In this document: positions 63,807 through 64,000 of the stretch, piece after piece
Numbering within the stretch: the first letter of the stretch is position 1
How the letters are laid out: every line of letters starts with the position of its first letter
Assembly (NCBI GenBank): GCA_034440615.1
Contig: JAOTOM010003946.1
Location: 124,001-188,000 of the forward strand
Source of the DNA: Ashinkailepas kermadecensis
Lineage: Eukaryota > Arthropoda > Thecostraca > Neolepadidae
DNA length: 64,000 bases
Direction of reading: 5' to 3'
Notes under the pieces: model-generated
What the model saw: the letters and a program-made list of their open reading frames with translations, nothing else
Database searches by the model: none
What the model was told of the DNA's origin: nothing
Program-made: the position numbers and the translations under genes

Positions 63807-64000
63807 TATGTATTATGCGTTATATTGGATATATGTATATATATGTGCGTGAGTGTATGCATCGATATGTATTTGGACCATCGGCTCGGGCTTCCTCAGA
63901 GGATTCCTTCTTGACATACTTTGTTTCTGGTTTGGAGTTGCTGTGAGTGTCTGCACCACTGAGGAGGCTTTTCTGCATTCCACGTGTCTTTTTGCACGCT

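Overview
The window is eukaryotic nuclear DNA from an invertebrate, most likely an arthropod. Short GC-rich, strongly G/C-ending coding exons sit in AT-rich, repeat-packed DNA with GT-AG introns. TTAGG-type runs (the arthropod telomere motif, here inside dispersed repeats) are frequent. The exact lineage cannot be read from the sequence; a crustacean is a guess.

Three protein-coding loci are visible. (1) The 3' five exons of ribophorin I (RPN1/OST1), an oligosaccharyltransferase subunit, lie on + at 19489-27373; its 5' exons are not in the window. (2) A complete NUP155 nucleoporin gene lies on - at 50533-29060: eight coding exons with consistent phases, 1316 codons before the stop. The two genes converge tail to tail, 1.7 kb apart. 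(3) Two + exons of a gene I do not recognise begin at 57934 and continue past the window or into undetected exons.

The rest is mostly mobile DNA. 1-19 kb is AT-rich and holds TTAGG-containing foldback elements, a candidate 8.2-kb hAT-like composite (2562-10790, 8-bp TSD), a CR1/L2-like LINE reverse transcriptase remnant, and a 2.9-kb palindrome carrying a nested foldback that carries a nested SINE. 19-41 kb is the RPN1/NUP155 intron zone, filled with minisatellites. 41-48 kb holds GGGCCCC-type degenerate satellites and hAT-like MITEs with exact 8-bp target duplications. 50-57 kb holds a 3.7-kb element with 0.8-kb inverted arms. 60-62 kb holds LINE endonuclease remnants, and the right edge carries an uninterrupted Penelope-like GIY-YIG endonuclease reading frame.

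Two patterns stand out. First, at least eight splice junctions of RPN1 and NUP155 are the seed or boundary of an adjacent intronic minisatellite, so splice sites, sometimes with 20-40 bp of coding sequence, are repeated many times in the intron. Second, a discrete retroposon of only about 46-62 bp (hairpin plus AACT tail, 12-14-bp target duplications) shares its 3' hairpin and tail with a tRNA-derived SINE present in 13 copies; the stem changes look compensatory. All homology statements rest on reading translated sequence by eye; no database search was run.
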